DNA from: Desmodus rotundus
Taxonomy: Eukaryota > Chordata > Mammalia > Chiroptera > Phyllostomidae
Assembly: GCF_022682495.2 (NCBI RefSeq)
Contig: NC_071387.1
Location: forward strand, 193,976,143-194,040,142
DNA length: 64,000 bases
Direction of reading: 5' to 3'
A model generated the notes under the pieces. That model was not told where the DNA came from and did not search any database. It was given only the letters and a program-made list of their open reading frames with translations. Shown one piece after another: positions 34,797 to 45,639 of this stretch (within the stretch, counting starts at the first letter, position 1; every line of letters starts with the position of its first letter). A program made the translations under genes and the position numbers.

Positions 34797-35158
34797 GGCT
34801 TGCTAGTACTGCCATGGCAGAATGATTTAAACAACAGAAATTCATCGTCTCGCAGGTGGAGAGGCTGAGGTCCAGCCGGGTATTGGCAGAGTGTGTTTAT
34901 GCAGAGGCCACTCTGTTTGCCTTGTAGATGACCATCTTCATGTCCACACAATGTTCACACTCGGCATGTTCGTGTCTGTATTTTCTCTTTTTGTCAGGAC
35001 ACTAACTAGTCATGTTGGATTTGGGCACACACTAATAACCTGATTCTAACTCAATTACCTTTGTAAAGAACTTATCTCCAAATACGGTCACATCCTGAGG
35101 TACTAAGGTTAGGACTTCAAGATATGCATTTTGGGGGACACAATCATACCAGGACTGG
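34797..35158 (-). mobile_element. MLT1-type LTR (ERVL-MaLR), antisense
   Basis: Antisense MaLR LTR landmarks in order: 'gctagtactgccatggcagaatgatttaaacaacagaaattcat' (left), 'cttgtagatgaccatcttc', 'tgtcaggacactaactagtcatgttgg', 'ttacctttgtaaagaacttatctcc', 'aaatacggtcacatcctgaggtac' and 'ggttaggacttcaagatatgcattttgggggacacaat'. Old and degenerate; about 360 bp, near full LTR length. No internal retroviral sequence adjoins, so it is a solo LTR. Confidence 0.82.
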
Positions 35159-35422
35159 TGGGATGTGTCATTAATTTGATGTCCTTTGTATTGAGCAGCC
35201 CTTCCGGGGTCCAATATATATGAGCCTGACTACCTGTCACTGCTTCCTGTGGACCAATACTTCATTTCTATTTGTGACATAATATTAAAATAATAGCTTT
35301 AGATTTTAGAACATATATTCCATCTTGAATTGCCTCACCTTGCTAGATAATTGTTCTGGATTTAAGGTAGTTTTTAACTTATGATCAAAAGATTTTCTAC
35401 TTTATTTCTTTTGAAAACATTT

Positions 35423-35629
35423 TTACTTTTTTCTTTTATTGATTCTACAAAGAGGGGAAGGGAGGGAGAAAGAGAGGAAGAGAGAAACATTGATTGTCTG
35501 CTTCCTGGATGCATCAAGACCTGGGACCAAACCTGCAACCCAGGCATGTAGCCTGACCAAGGATTGAACCCACAACCTTTTGGTTTACAAGATGATGCCC
35601 AACCAGCTGAACCACACCAGTCAGGACTA
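35423..35629 (-). mobile_element. Ves SINE
   Basis: Minus-strand: purine tract, 'catcaagacctgggacc', 'aggcatgtagcctgaccaaggattgaacc', 'cccaaccagctgaaccacaccagtcagg'. ttgaaaacattt (35411-35422) and ttgaaaatgttt (35630-35641) look like a diverged duplication. Confidence 0.94.
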
Positions 35630-35644
35630 TTGAAAATGTTTAAT

Positions 35645-36020
35645 ACATCACGTTGCAATTTTGCCCTTTCAATTGATATGATGTGTATGTCTGCTTAGTT
35701 GAGCATGTTGGTAGTAATAAAAGAGAGTATATACGTTTGGAAACAATATGGAAATATATGTCAACACTTTTGACAATACAACAAATAACAAAAGTTAGTT
35801 CCCAAATAATATATTTAACTCAAGATTGATCTATATATCTATGTAACTGTCTTCTATATTAATGAATTTCTCCAGTGTGCTGCCAGAAGTTTTAAAACAC
35901 ACAATACCTAACTTTGTAGTCAGAGGCACTGGCCACTTTTCCTTAGATTGTCAAATAAAGACATGAGAATAGCTAACACAATAGCCCTCCAGTGTGAATT
36001 CTGTGTCTTGGCCCATAAAT
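35645..36020. other. Unassigned AT-rich sequence
   Basis: Nothing recognisable. Confidence 0.5.
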
Positions 36021-36021
36021 A

Positions 36022-36596
36022 TGAGCATGGACCCCAAAAATCCAGAATTTATTTATAAAAAAATTTTGTATGTATTCTTACATGTTTGAACTTTGGTCAC
36101 CTTCAAAGAACTCTCCATGTGATGCAATATACCTATCGAGATGGTTTTTCCACTGCTCAGAACAGATTTTGAATTCACTGATTTTGGTGCCTTTTAGTGC
36201 TTCTGCCATTTTTTGTTTCACCTCTTCCACACAGGCAAAATGTTTTCCTTTAAGGACTTTTTTTTAAATCAGGGAAACAAAAAAAATAAGTTGCTCAGGC
36301 TGAGACCAGGTGGATAGGAAGGATGGGACATTGGAGTCATGCTATTTTAGGTCAAAAACTGCTGAACACCCAGTGTGGTATGGGCAGGTGCACTTATAAA
36401 TCACCTGTCATGGAATGGGCAAACACACTGAAACAATCTTCAAAAAAAACTCACTGAGGTTGAATGCAGTCTCTCACAACAGCACCGGCTGGTACACTGA
36501 TAAGGATGGGTTCCTAGAACACTCACCTAGTGGGGGAAGCTAGTAATACAAGACACCCACCCTTCAGAAAATAATTGGATTTTGTGCCTCCCCTCA
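36022..36596 (-). mobile_element. mariner-like transposon, decayed transposase C-terminus
   Basis: Flanked by TA on both sides (36020-36021, 36597-36598). Ends are imperfect inverted repeats: TGAGCATGGACCCCAAAAAT at the left and TGAGGGGAGGCACAAAATCC from the right. On the minus strand, 36070-36255 translates as the C-terminus of a mariner transposase, from an LKGKHF motif to IASHGEFFEGD before the stop (the family ends similarly in C-IAS-GEYFEGD). Upstream of it the MSHPSY-PDL block that precedes the third catalytic aspartate is recognisable but broken by stops and frameshifts. At 575 bp it has lost more than half of a ~1.3-kb autonomous element. Related to 59314-59569. Confidence 0.85.
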
Positions 36597-36759
36597 TATA
36601 TAGATTATATTGATATAATAGACTTGCATCTTATTGATAATGTTACATAATACACTTGTGTCTGATTGCTTAATTCCTGGTACTACAAATTCTTATATGC
36701 AAGTACAGGCATCTGAATTTTTTAAAAACTCTCTTTGGAGCAAAAAGGGCAGGCAGTTA

Positions 36760-36895
36760 CTATTATTATTTTTTGTAAATTGATCAAAATTATACTTTTT
36801 TGTCAGATCAGCAAAAATATAATGTATTTTTTGGTGTGCCGCAGAATTTTAGTAATTAGTTTATGTGTGCCATGAGATGAATAACTAAAAATAGC
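36760..36895 (+). mobile_element. hAT transposon end fragment
   Basis: 'tttggtgtgccgcagaattttagtaattagtttatgtgtgccatgagatga' matches the end of a mammalian/bat hAT non-autonomous element (ggtgtgccgcg-aatttt then tgtgtgccgtgagatgaaaaaggttgaaaa). The final CACTG-like terminus and 8-bp duplication were not found, so it is partial. Confidence 0.5.
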
Positions 36896-37383
36896 TGTTC
36901 TACCTCCATAAATACCTAAGTACAGTGAAATAGAGCTTTTAAAAGGAATAATAAAATGAAACTTTTATACTCTGAGGGTTAATTGTGGTTAAATCTTGGG
37001 GATTGATGGTGGGATATAAAATCTCCTCTTCTCTTACCTTTACTTAGCTTTGTTTTAGCTTTTAAAAATGAACATGTGCAGTCTGATTATACTTAACCAA
37101 AACATTTATTTCTAAAACAACTTGAAATATTTTGTTAGGTTGTTCATCAAATTACAAAGATGTCCATAAATTCAGTAATTATATATCTAATAATTGATCA
37201 TGAAAGAAATAAGTAACAAGAGGAAAATTGTATAACAAAGAAATTCATTCCAGCTGCAAAATATTTGAAAAATGCAAATATCTCACAAAATGGATTACCT
37301 GTGAATAGTTTATGTATAATTTTTAAATGCTGCATAATCATTACAATACTGATTATTTAACATCTGCAATGGTATTTATAAAA
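36896..37383. other. Unassigned AT-rich sequence
   Basis: Nothing recognisable. Confidence 0.5.
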
Positions 37384-37385
37384 TA

Positions 37386-37512
37386 CAGGGGTGGGCAAAA
37401 GTAGGTTAACAATTGTTCACAAGAAACTAATACAATAATTAAAAAATAATAATACAGAAATAACTCTTGTTTTTCATACACACAATTGTAAAACTACTTT
37501 TGCCCACCCCTG
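37386..37512. mobile_element. Tc1/mariner MITE, 127 bp, TA-flanked
   Basis: Nearly perfect terminal inverted repeats CAGGGGTGGGCAAAAGTAGG (left) and, from the right, CAGGGGTGGGCAAAAGTAGT, extending about 24 bp. TA dinucleotides border both ends (37384-37385, 37513-37514). The AT-rich interior has no coding capacity. The matching arms suggest a fairly young deletion derivative mobilised by a mariner/Tc1 transposase in trans. It could fold into one long hairpin if transcribed. Confidence 0.93.
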
Positions 37513-37514
37513 TA

Positions 37515-38440
37515 TGAGTAAAAAACATTGAGACAATAATGTATATGTATAAATATGTGTGTACATACATATATACATATATTTGTACATAAACATGATG
37601 GTTATGTATATAATTATAAAAGGTGAAACATCAAAATCTTAAACATTATTTTGATATCTGTACATGCTTTTGTGTACTCTGTATTATTTATCTAAAGGTT
37701 TTTGATAACTCTCAGTAGAAGAGCAGGTATACATCAATTTGATGTGACCGTTTGTTTAAAACAAAATAGACTACACATATATGCTATTAACGAAAACAAC
37801 TTTCTCCTATCTATTCAACAAATAAATTACAATTAAGTGCATAGTTTTGGCAGCACATCCTGTTTTACACAAGTTTTGCACCGTTTACTTAAATAGGACT
37901 AACTGTGCTGTAGAAACACAACTAACCAGGAAAGGCAGAGGTGTATTTGCTTAAAACATGATGTCTCCAAACTACTTACCAATACTAGTGGTAAAATGAT
38001 CACTTTTACTTTTGCTATTAAATATCACCTGTAAAGCAGCGATTACGCCATTAGAAGAACCATTGATAGGATATTTGTTGTTTGCATTAAAACTACTGGT
38101 AAATAAGTCCGAGCTGAATGTAAGTGAACGGAAAAGAGTCAGGGAACAAAGAAAACAATGTAATAACTTGCTGGTGGGGCTTTGTCTCCTTGAGTTTTCA
38201 GCCTCTACTCTTGTTGCACCATTCAGCAGAGAAGCCATTCCATGAGTATATATAATGATATTCTAAAATAACTATATTCTAAGAATCCACAATGCCCCTG
38301 ACAACAAGATATAACAAATACATTCAGTCAGCTAAGATTCAATTTCAGATCTTCATGGAACACTATGACACATTATTTCTAAGATGTTCCTTTATGCAGT
38401 GATCATATTCAGCCAGCAAGCAAGACCATATCCATATTAG
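37515..38440. other. Unassigned AT-rich sequence
   Basis: No gene or clear repeat. The overlapping 77 and 88 codon frames on opposite strands near 37972-38245 have no recognisable domain. Confidence 0.5.
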
Positions 38441-38458
38441 ATTTTAAAATACCAAAAT

Positions 38459-38661
38459 GCCACCCTGATCAGTGTGGCTCAGTTGGTTGGGCTCTCCCGT
38501 GAAACAAAAGGCTTCCGGTTCTGTTCCCTGCCAGGGCACGTGCCTGGGTTGTGCGTGCAGTCCCCAGTTGGGGTGCATAACCAATCTCACATTGATGTTT
38601 CTCTCCCTCCCTTTCTTCCTCCCTTCCTCTCTCTCTAAAAATAAATAAATAAAGTATTTAA
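38459..38661 (+). mobile_element. Ves SINE
   Basis: Head 'caccctgatcagtgtggctcagttgg', 'cttccggttctgttccctgcc', 'agggcacgtgcctgggttg', 'tccccagttggggtgc', pyrimidine tract and taaaaataaataaataaag tail. Flanks aaaataccaaaat (38446-38458) and aaaatactgaaat (38663-38675). Confidence 0.96.
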
Positions 38662-38675
38662 AAAAATACTGAAAT

Positions 38676-40545
38676 AATTTCTTCCTTTTGGTAAATAGTG
38701 ACTGCTTCCAGTTCCCAAATCCACACACCCTGCCTCTCCCATTATATTAAGTGTTGTCCCCTCCCCGGTATCTTCAGAACCAACCCCGCAGATGAGCAAC
38801 CACATGGTTGATGCTGAACACAGAAAGGTCCTTCTGGCCCCTATTCCAGCACCATGATGGATGTCTGCCCTCATTTATTAGTGACTCTGTGGTGCTGGTT
38901 GTTGAATAATTTTAAGTCCAACCCTTTTTACATGTAGTTGCGTATCAGTTTAAAACCTTGTGCATACTTCAGGGTTACTTAATATTGCATCAGATTTTGT
39001 AAAGGTTCCTGTGACCTCGTGCATCTTTAAGTATTATCTGCCACAGGAGGTTTTCACTTTTGACATCTCCCCCTCTGTGGATTTCCCTTTGTAGTGTGAG
39101 TCCATACACAGACAATGTCCCATTTAATGTCTCTGGTGGACATGTAGCAATCTGTAAGCTGCTGTAACTTGCGGCAAAATGATTCCGCTTGGAAGGATGA
39201 GAGCTGGCCACTGTAGCTGAGAAACATGTACTGTTGTAATGGTCTAAAGCTGAGGTAGCTGGAGGGTAAGTAGTCTCACGGAATTGCATCAGGGAGGAGC
39301 ACTCGGGCTTTCTTCCCTGGATTAGCGCTTCGCCAGCCCACTTCTCATCTGGACAGCACTCAGGCTGTGTCCTTGTCAGTGAGGGATCTCATTGTGCCTG
39401 AGGAGTACCCGGCCTGATCTTTACTCGCCGATCTGAAGTTCATTTCTTGTCGGAAACTGACAGCAACACTGCTTTCCATTCTCTTTGGCAATCATTTGTA
39501 GTCAATAATGGCCTTTCCTTAAAAATTTTTAAAAGAGAAAAGTATCGTGATTTTGAGAGTGAAAATTACTGGTGATTTTATGAACTGTGATTTAGCTGCC
39601 AGGTTATATAAGGTACTATAAATAACCAAATTAAAGAGAAAGAACAAAAATAATTTTTGATACTATGAATTCAGGTCTTAGGTCTTTATATATCTGAGAA
39701 ACGCTAATTATGGGAGAAATAAAAAATAGGTTTACATGCTCAATATATGCTTTAAATTAATGAATTATGAAAGAATGGATATCTGTACTCATTTTAAACT
39801 ACTAATAGTGAATAACTGTACACTGGATAATTGAAAATTCTATTTAATATTCCCTCATTGTATATTTCAAGGTTCCCTTCTTCAAGAACGTACCCCCATT
39901 TCTTAAATAAACAGTGATAGGAAGGTTGATGCACTTATCCACACATGCCAACACATATATTTCTAGAATGCCGAATCACTGACCAAAGAAAAAAATTATC
40001 TCAGCTTAGTGATCAGTGAGACACATCCATTTGTTCTGTTTTTAGTCAAGCTATTGAGATAAAACTCTAAGTCGATAATGTTCTCGCATGAATTATTTGT
40101 TTTCATACACTTGTACCTACTCATAAAAGAAAATATTGAAAGAATTACTATCGATAAGTAAGAAATAAATGTATGGAGAATGTGGAAACCCAAGGGAATT
40201 ATATGATATCCTTATTAAAAAATATCTCCATCAAATACAATATATTCCCATGACTATAGTCTTTTGTTTTTGTATGAAGGTTCTCCTGATTACATTCAGT
40301 GAATCTGGAGCTACAGATAAATAGACACACACTCTGGACACTGGAAGGTCGGTGGTTCGGCAGGAAGATTAGATGCTTCCAATAATGTGACTTGGTGTGG
40401 TATGATTAAAACACAGTATCAGCGTGTAATGATATGGGGACTTCTGACCTGTCATCACTCTCTGTAGGTTTCGGGGTACTTATATGCACAGGAAACAAAA
40501 CAAGAAAGTCCTAAGTAAGAAAGTCCTAAGTCCCTCCGAATACTT
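38676..40545. other. Unassigned; moderate GC to 39500
   Basis: No gene identified. 38690-39500 is closer to average GC and holds a 99-codon minus frame (38990-39289) without a recognisable domain. A duplicated phrase aagaaagtcctaagt(c/a) occurs at 40501-40532. Confidence 0.45.
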
Positions 40546-40551
40546 ATTACT

Positions 40552-41098
40552 TGACGCAGATCTGGCCAGCAGGGTCTGTTGTGGTTGCAATATTCAAATA
40601 CACATGGACTACAGAAACCCTGTGGAGGAAAAGGGACAGTGCGGCCACTGTCTCAAGAGGAGAGGGCTCCAACCCTTTCCCTGACAGGCTTTTATTGTTT
40701 TTCTAGGCCCCTTACATCAAAGATGGTCCTCCTTTACTATGCAAAGGTTTGTTTTGGGTGGTTATCTTTTGCAGACAAAGGAGAGGGTGTTGCTGAATAC
40801 ATCAAAGGAGGATATTTGCAATGTAAAGGGAGATGTGGTCCAAACAGGCTATGCTCCATATCTGGAAGGTCTAGCTCAGATTTGGGGAAGATAAGATACT
40901 CAGCAAACATTTGCTTGCCTCAGGGTGAAGGAGTTTTAGCAAGAGCAAGTCTCATAGCAGTCAAGATACAAGGCAGGCCTGATTTCCCACTGGAGAACCT
41001 ATCCGTGGACGTGGGTCCTGCCCGCCAACCTCGCTCCCCACTGGCTTTTCCGAGTGGGGGCTGAGCCACATTTCCCATGCTTGGAACAGTTCCCCACA
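40552..41098 (-). mobile_element. Class II (ERVK/betaretrovirus-like) solo LTR, 547 bp
   Basis: The element starts TG and ends CA on both strands (TGACGCAG at left, CCCCACA at right). It is bordered by identical 6-bp attact at 40546-40551 and 41099-41104, the duplication length of class II retroviruses. On the minus strand AATAAA (complement of 40691-40696) is followed by about 140 bp of R/U5, with a ~400-bp U3 before it. Nothing retroviral adjoins, so it arose by LTR-LTR recombination. The 161-codon plus frame at 40579-41064 lies wholly within the LTR and is chance. Class is inferred from duplication length and layout. Confidence 0.82.
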
Positions 41099-41104
41099 AT
41101 TACT

Positions 41105-44000
41105 AACCAATTATTTCTTTAAAATGCCATTGTAGAAGTTTGATCAAATTGGGAGGAGGCATTTTAGGAAAAGTAATGCTGAATTATGGCCAAGAAACAA
41201 AGACACCCAAAAGAGTCACTTTTCTCTATTTTGCCCACCTGACTCTCTGTTTCACCTTCTGCAATCTGAGCAAAGAGTGCAGTTGAAACACACAAAAAAT
41301 GCACAGATATTTATAGCCATATCTCAAGAATAATATATTCATACTTCAGGAGTATAGATATTTGGACAACGAATTCCTATTTACTTTTAAGCAAGCCTTC
41401 CACAGGGCCTTGGGAGAAGAGAAAAGAGAAATGAACACATATAAATGCTTTTAAATATGCAATGGCTTCAAACACTCCACCAAAACTATGGTCAAGTTGA
41501 AAGTTCTGCCATTTGGACAATCCTGATTAGCTTTCTTGAAGTGTGAAATTTAAAGATTTAGTAATAGTAGTAGAAATGATGGTTTAGTGCCACGTGCTGT
41601 GACAATTTCTGACTGATTGGTATTGGTGGTCAGAATTAGAAACATTGGTTGCAGCCATATGACTAAGCATCACAAATTCTAGAAGTGTAGACATATTTCA
41701 GTCTGTTGGTAACAGAAGGTCACTGAATGTTTGAGCACGGGAGTTAACTGATCAAAGGGTTAACTTGAAATTAATCTAAAGGAAATATGCCACGTGGATT
41801 GAGGTAGGAAGACAGTCAGAGTGAAAAAGATGTTCATCTTAAACTTCAAGGATCTTTACTCTTTTTGTAGCTTTATTGTTTATATATTTTTTGTATATAT
41901 TTCTTTGCACTTCTGTTCCTTTGTCTAGAACTAAGTTTATTTCATTGTTACTTCCCACTTCTGCATAATTAAATGACTAACCCCAATTTAATATTTTTTA
42001 TCATTTTGACTTTAATTTCTGCATGGCCTATTAACAATGTCACAGTGATTGACTAAGCAGAATTAAAAAATATATATATACTCCTGGTCTTTTTACTTAT
42101 ACTCTTGTTTCACAAACAAGTTTCCTTATATCTTTATCAAGCAAACTTTCTGTACTGTGGAAAGTCACTAAAAAGTTAAAATAAAATGACAAATTGGTAT
42201 GAAATAAACCAATATATAAGTTACAGACAAAACCAGGCCAAATGCACTCTTAACAGTTATTTAAGGAGAATTGTAAAAAAAAAATACATAAACTTAGTCA
42301 TTTTGTAAAATCTCAATGTATTTTATTAGTAACAATTTCATTCTGATGTCCATTATAAAATAATTGTAAAATTAAACTGAACCAAAAATGGAACACCATA
42401 CATTGTACATGTTCCACTAGCCAGATGTAGCTTTATATTTTGGAGTAAATCTTTATCCGTGTCTATACTATGAGGAGGTGTGTTTACGTTGTCTAGAACA
42501 AATACTACAGGTGTATATATAAAATTATAAAACCAAATTCCACATATTTTTAAAACCTTTGAAACTCAAAATATCATATCGAACATATCATATGTAATAA
42601 GTGCATGTCTGCAACGTATTTATTCATATGCAATTTATTTCAATTACCATCTAATATCCGATATTTATGCTACATTTTCTATCTATAAAACACAATAAAT
42701 AAACCATATTATACCCTTGCCTTGTAGCTAAATCTTTACTTATATACTCAAGTATTTGCTCCTGCTGAATTACGAGGAATAGAATTACCCGTTAAAGAGA
42801 ATGTATATTTTTGGTGGCTTTTGCATTTGTCTGAAAAAAATATATATATGATTTTACTGTTCCATTCAGACTCTTTAGAAAATTTTACTTCTAATACTTT
42901 ATCATTAATGATAGTAATGATTTAGCTTATGCCCTTATAAATGAAACAAAACAAAGAAGACATCGTAAACAGCTTATACTTTGAATGGTATTGCTTCAAA
43001 TATAAGTGAAGTTACTATCTTATATAAACTTTAATCTCTTTTAATATTTGCCTGGTTTGTTTTGTTTTCATTTTTTATTCATATATGGTCATTTTATATG
43101 TCAGATTGGTGGACATGATTTGTAAATATGGTTTACCAAATGTCTACTGTATTTCTTCATTTTGGTGTTATTTTGCTTGGAATTTCTCTCTTCTTCTCTC
43201 CCTGTACTAATTTATTCATAGTTTAAAAGTTACCTTCAATGAAAGGCATGACCTAAACAGTAGGTCATGACCTGAACAGTACACTGATTCTGCTACGTTT
43301 GTTATAGTACACTTCGATTTTTTTTTTTCATAGTGCACCTCACAATGTGTAACCATAACTTGGTGTGTGCTCTTAATTTAATTAATTTTTTCTTTAATTA
43401 GTGTATATAACCTTTTTGAGAGTGGGAAATGTGTTATTTTTTAAAAATTTTTTACTCAACATATAATTCAGTGTAGGGAATATTATAGGTACTCAACAAG
43501 TATCTGTTGAATAACTTGATGGCTGTGTTTAGGCAAGGGGAAGATCTGCCAACAGATAACATTGTTATAACCACTGCACTGGAGTTCAGGAATAGGGCAC
43601 CAGGTCCTTGGAGAGTCTTGTTTTAAGAAGAGAATGGCAGAAACTTGCCTTAGAGGCTCCAGAGGGCTTTTAAATAGAAGAGACTCTTATTAGTCTTTTT
43701 CTTACGTGATCTTTCTATGCCATTTGGTAGTGCTGACTCTTCACTTCTTAAAAATCTTTCCTTTCTTGGCTTCCCTAATTCACTATTTTGTAATTTTTCT
43801 GCAAACTTTTCATATTGGATGAGCTTCCTGTTTAATATAATTATACATGATTGGTAAATAGAAAAGAAAGTGTTACTATTTAAACCAAGAGCTTACATAT
43901 ACTTCCCCATATTCAAACACTGATACAAAGGTAACGAAAAGTCACAATAAAATCAAACATAATGTTTTTGTGCTGGAAAAGAATGTGGGCATTAAAAATG
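41105..44000. other. Unassigned AT-rich sequence
   Basis: No gene found. The stretch includes short TA runs at ~42070 and ~42840 and an L2/MIR-like end near 43470. Confidence 0.5.
43470..43515 (+). mobile_element. L2/MIR 3' end fragment
   Basis: 'gaatattataggtactcaacaagtatctgttgaataact' resembles the L2/MIR end cacatagtaggtgctcaataaatgtttgttgaatgaa. Confidence 0.4.
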
Positions 44001-44009
44001 TTAATACTG

Positions 44010-44520
44010 TTCTTTCCACCTTCTAATTCTTCTAGTTGGGCTAATAACCGAATTAACAGAGACAGATTAACAGGAGAAAATCCAACTTTAATACATGTGC
44101 ATGGATAATTAACATAGACATGAAAATTTCAAGACAGTGAGGCAACACTGGGCATATAAAACATTTTTGATAAAGGAGGAAAAAGGGGGTAATGGGTCTT
44201 AGATTTCAGAAGTGAGAATGGGCAAGTTATAGGTAGCTGAGGCACAGCAGAACACACCTAGAGAGACACCTTTGGTAGGTGACTCACAAACAATGGGACA
44301 CAGAGGATATCGAGCTGAGAGGCCCTACATGAAGCCCTCCTGTTTACTACACTTAATTCAAATTAGGCTAAGGCAGAATCCTGAAAACTCTTTCTAATTC
44401 AGGTTCTTCTGTCCGAATCTCTTGCGTAGGAAAGCGGGGAGGGTCAGAGTTTCTTTTTGAGTCTCTCTTTCTTAATAAAGTGCTGAAAATCAATACCCCC
44501 AAAGTAGCTTCAAGGTGGTA
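44010..44520 (-). mobile_element. ERVL/ERV3-type LTR (MER21/MLT2-like), antisense
   Basis: On the minus strand the segment ends in a sequence close to the U5 end of this LTR group: 'ggattttctcctgttaatctgtct-tgttaatt', then 'agcccaactagaagaa-tagaagg'. The rest has LTR-like composition. Boundaries uncertain; no duplication found. Family name from memory. Confidence 0.55.
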
Positions 44521-44958
44521 GGATTTGAGTCCCTTCAAGAATTTTAAAAGATTTAGAAATGTAATGGAATTTTAAAGACTGATAACTATCATAGGTAGTT
44601 AACTTTCTTATTAATTATTAATAAGAAAGGTGATCAAAGGGAATTAGGCACTGAGCTTAATAAACTGCAGAGCATGTGCCTGATGGCTTCACCAGGAAGT
44701 TACAGCCACACACTCCAGAGGGCTGCTGCGGAGGAGACTTGACCCTAAGAACACAAGAAGCCTCCCCAAAGGTACCAACTGCCTTCCAGGACCAGATGGT
44801 TGGGGGATGCCCTGGGGGAGGTGCTTGAACAAAGGGGCCTGTCAGTATAACTAGGAGGTAGACCCATCAAAAAGCTCATGAAAGTTTGGGAAGTTGATAG
44901 ATCATTTTGAAAAAGCTCTTGATTATAACACCAGGGCATCAGAGAAGTTTTTTCCCCG
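44521..44958. other. Unassigned sequence before the minisatellite
   Basis: Less AT-rich from 44670. It may be part of the same LTR-like unit as 45220-45540 (see findings). Contains the palindrome at 44603. Confidence 0.4.
44603..44629. repeat. Perfect 27-bp palindrome
   Basis: Arms CTTTCTTATTAAT and ATTAATAAGAAAG meet at a single central T. No flanking duplication; function unknown. Confidence 0.85.
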
Positions 44959-45219
44959 TTTGTCTCATTTGCTCATGACCCGCACTCTCCTCATTTGTCT
45001 GTGCGCTCACCCCATTTGTCTGTGCACTCTCCCCATTTGTCCCTGCACTCTCCTCATGTGTCCGTGCGATCTCCCCATTTGTCTGTGCACTCTCCCCATT
45101 TGTCCCTGCACTCTCCTCATGTGTCCGTGCGATCTCCCCATTTGTCTGTGCACTCTCCCCATTTGTCCTTGCATCCTCCCCATTTGTTAGTGCACTCTCC
45201 CCATTTGTGCACTCTCCAT
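44959..45219 (+). repeat. 21-bp minisatellite with 63-bp higher-order repeat
   Basis: About 12 units of a 21-bp motif (typical unit gtctgtgcactctccccattt). From 45041 three unit types (gtccctgcactctcctcatgt, gtccgtgcgatctccccattt, gtctgtgcactctccccattt) repeat as a 63-bp trimer: copies start at 45041, 45104 and, degraded, 45167. The 63-bp copies are identical in the first two. Because 21 is a multiple of three and the unit lacks stops, several frames are open on both strands (152 codons minus, 210 plus). These are period effects and not evidence of a gene. Confidence 0.95.
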
Positions 45220-45539
45220 TGCCAAGGAGCACGTGACCATGCTGGTTTAGCAGCTGCTGGGGCTGCAGCAGACTCTGTGGGCACCAAAGATGTGAGCTTT
45301 CATAGGAAGCAGAAACTCTGGACACACGCCTTTGTTTTGGCCTTGCTGAGGACACAGCTGGACTTTCTCTGTGGTGGGACAGAGAGATGTGAGACACAGA
45401 AGAAGCCTACACTGGAAACCCAGGGACAGATTTCTTCCCAAATAAACCGTCTTGCCACACCACAGTCTCCCATTTGTGGGTCCTTGGAGTGCTTTCTGAT
45501 TTCCACCAACAATATGATTCAGGTATATGGGATTATTAG

Positions 45540-45540
<1 letters not shown>
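45220..45540. other. Unassigned, possible LTR end
   Basis: Near-average GC. 'ttcccaaataaaccgtcttgcc' at ~45435 resembles a polyadenylation signal followed by a short R/U5, which would make 44670-45540 an LTR carrying a minisatellite. No TG/CA ends or duplication could be set. Confidence 0.3.
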
Positions 45541-45543
<3 letters not shown>

Positions 45544-45583
<40 letters not shown>

Positions 45584-45629
45584 TAATATATATGTATATA
45601 TGTATACATATACATATATATATATAATA
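45544..45629. repeat. (TA)n microsatellite with TATG/TACA extension
   Basis: An uninterrupted TA run of about 18 units (45544-45579), followed by degenerate tatg/taca alternation to ~45629. Confidence 0.97.
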
Positions 45630-45639
45630 CATACTGTCA

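Noticed and set aside
37840..37890. ttttggcagcacat, like the start of U6 snRNA
   Set aside because: Similarity covers only about a dozen bases and the U6 body does not follow.
40579..41064. 161-codon plus-strand open frame
   Set aside because: Lies entirely inside the solo LTR, on the strand opposite its transcription; no domain.
44959..45219. Regular repeat array as a CRISPR
   Set aside because: Units are contiguous with no unique spacers, in a mammalian context; it is a minisatellite.
45247..45615. 122-codon minus frame starting with a Tyr/Ile repeat
   Set aside because: The repeat peptide is translated TA microsatellite.
44939..45627. Long frames (152 codons minus, 210 plus) that look like a repeat protein
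   Set aside because: Created by a stop-free 21-bp tandem repeat; open on both strands, and the plus frame runs on into a TA microsatellite.
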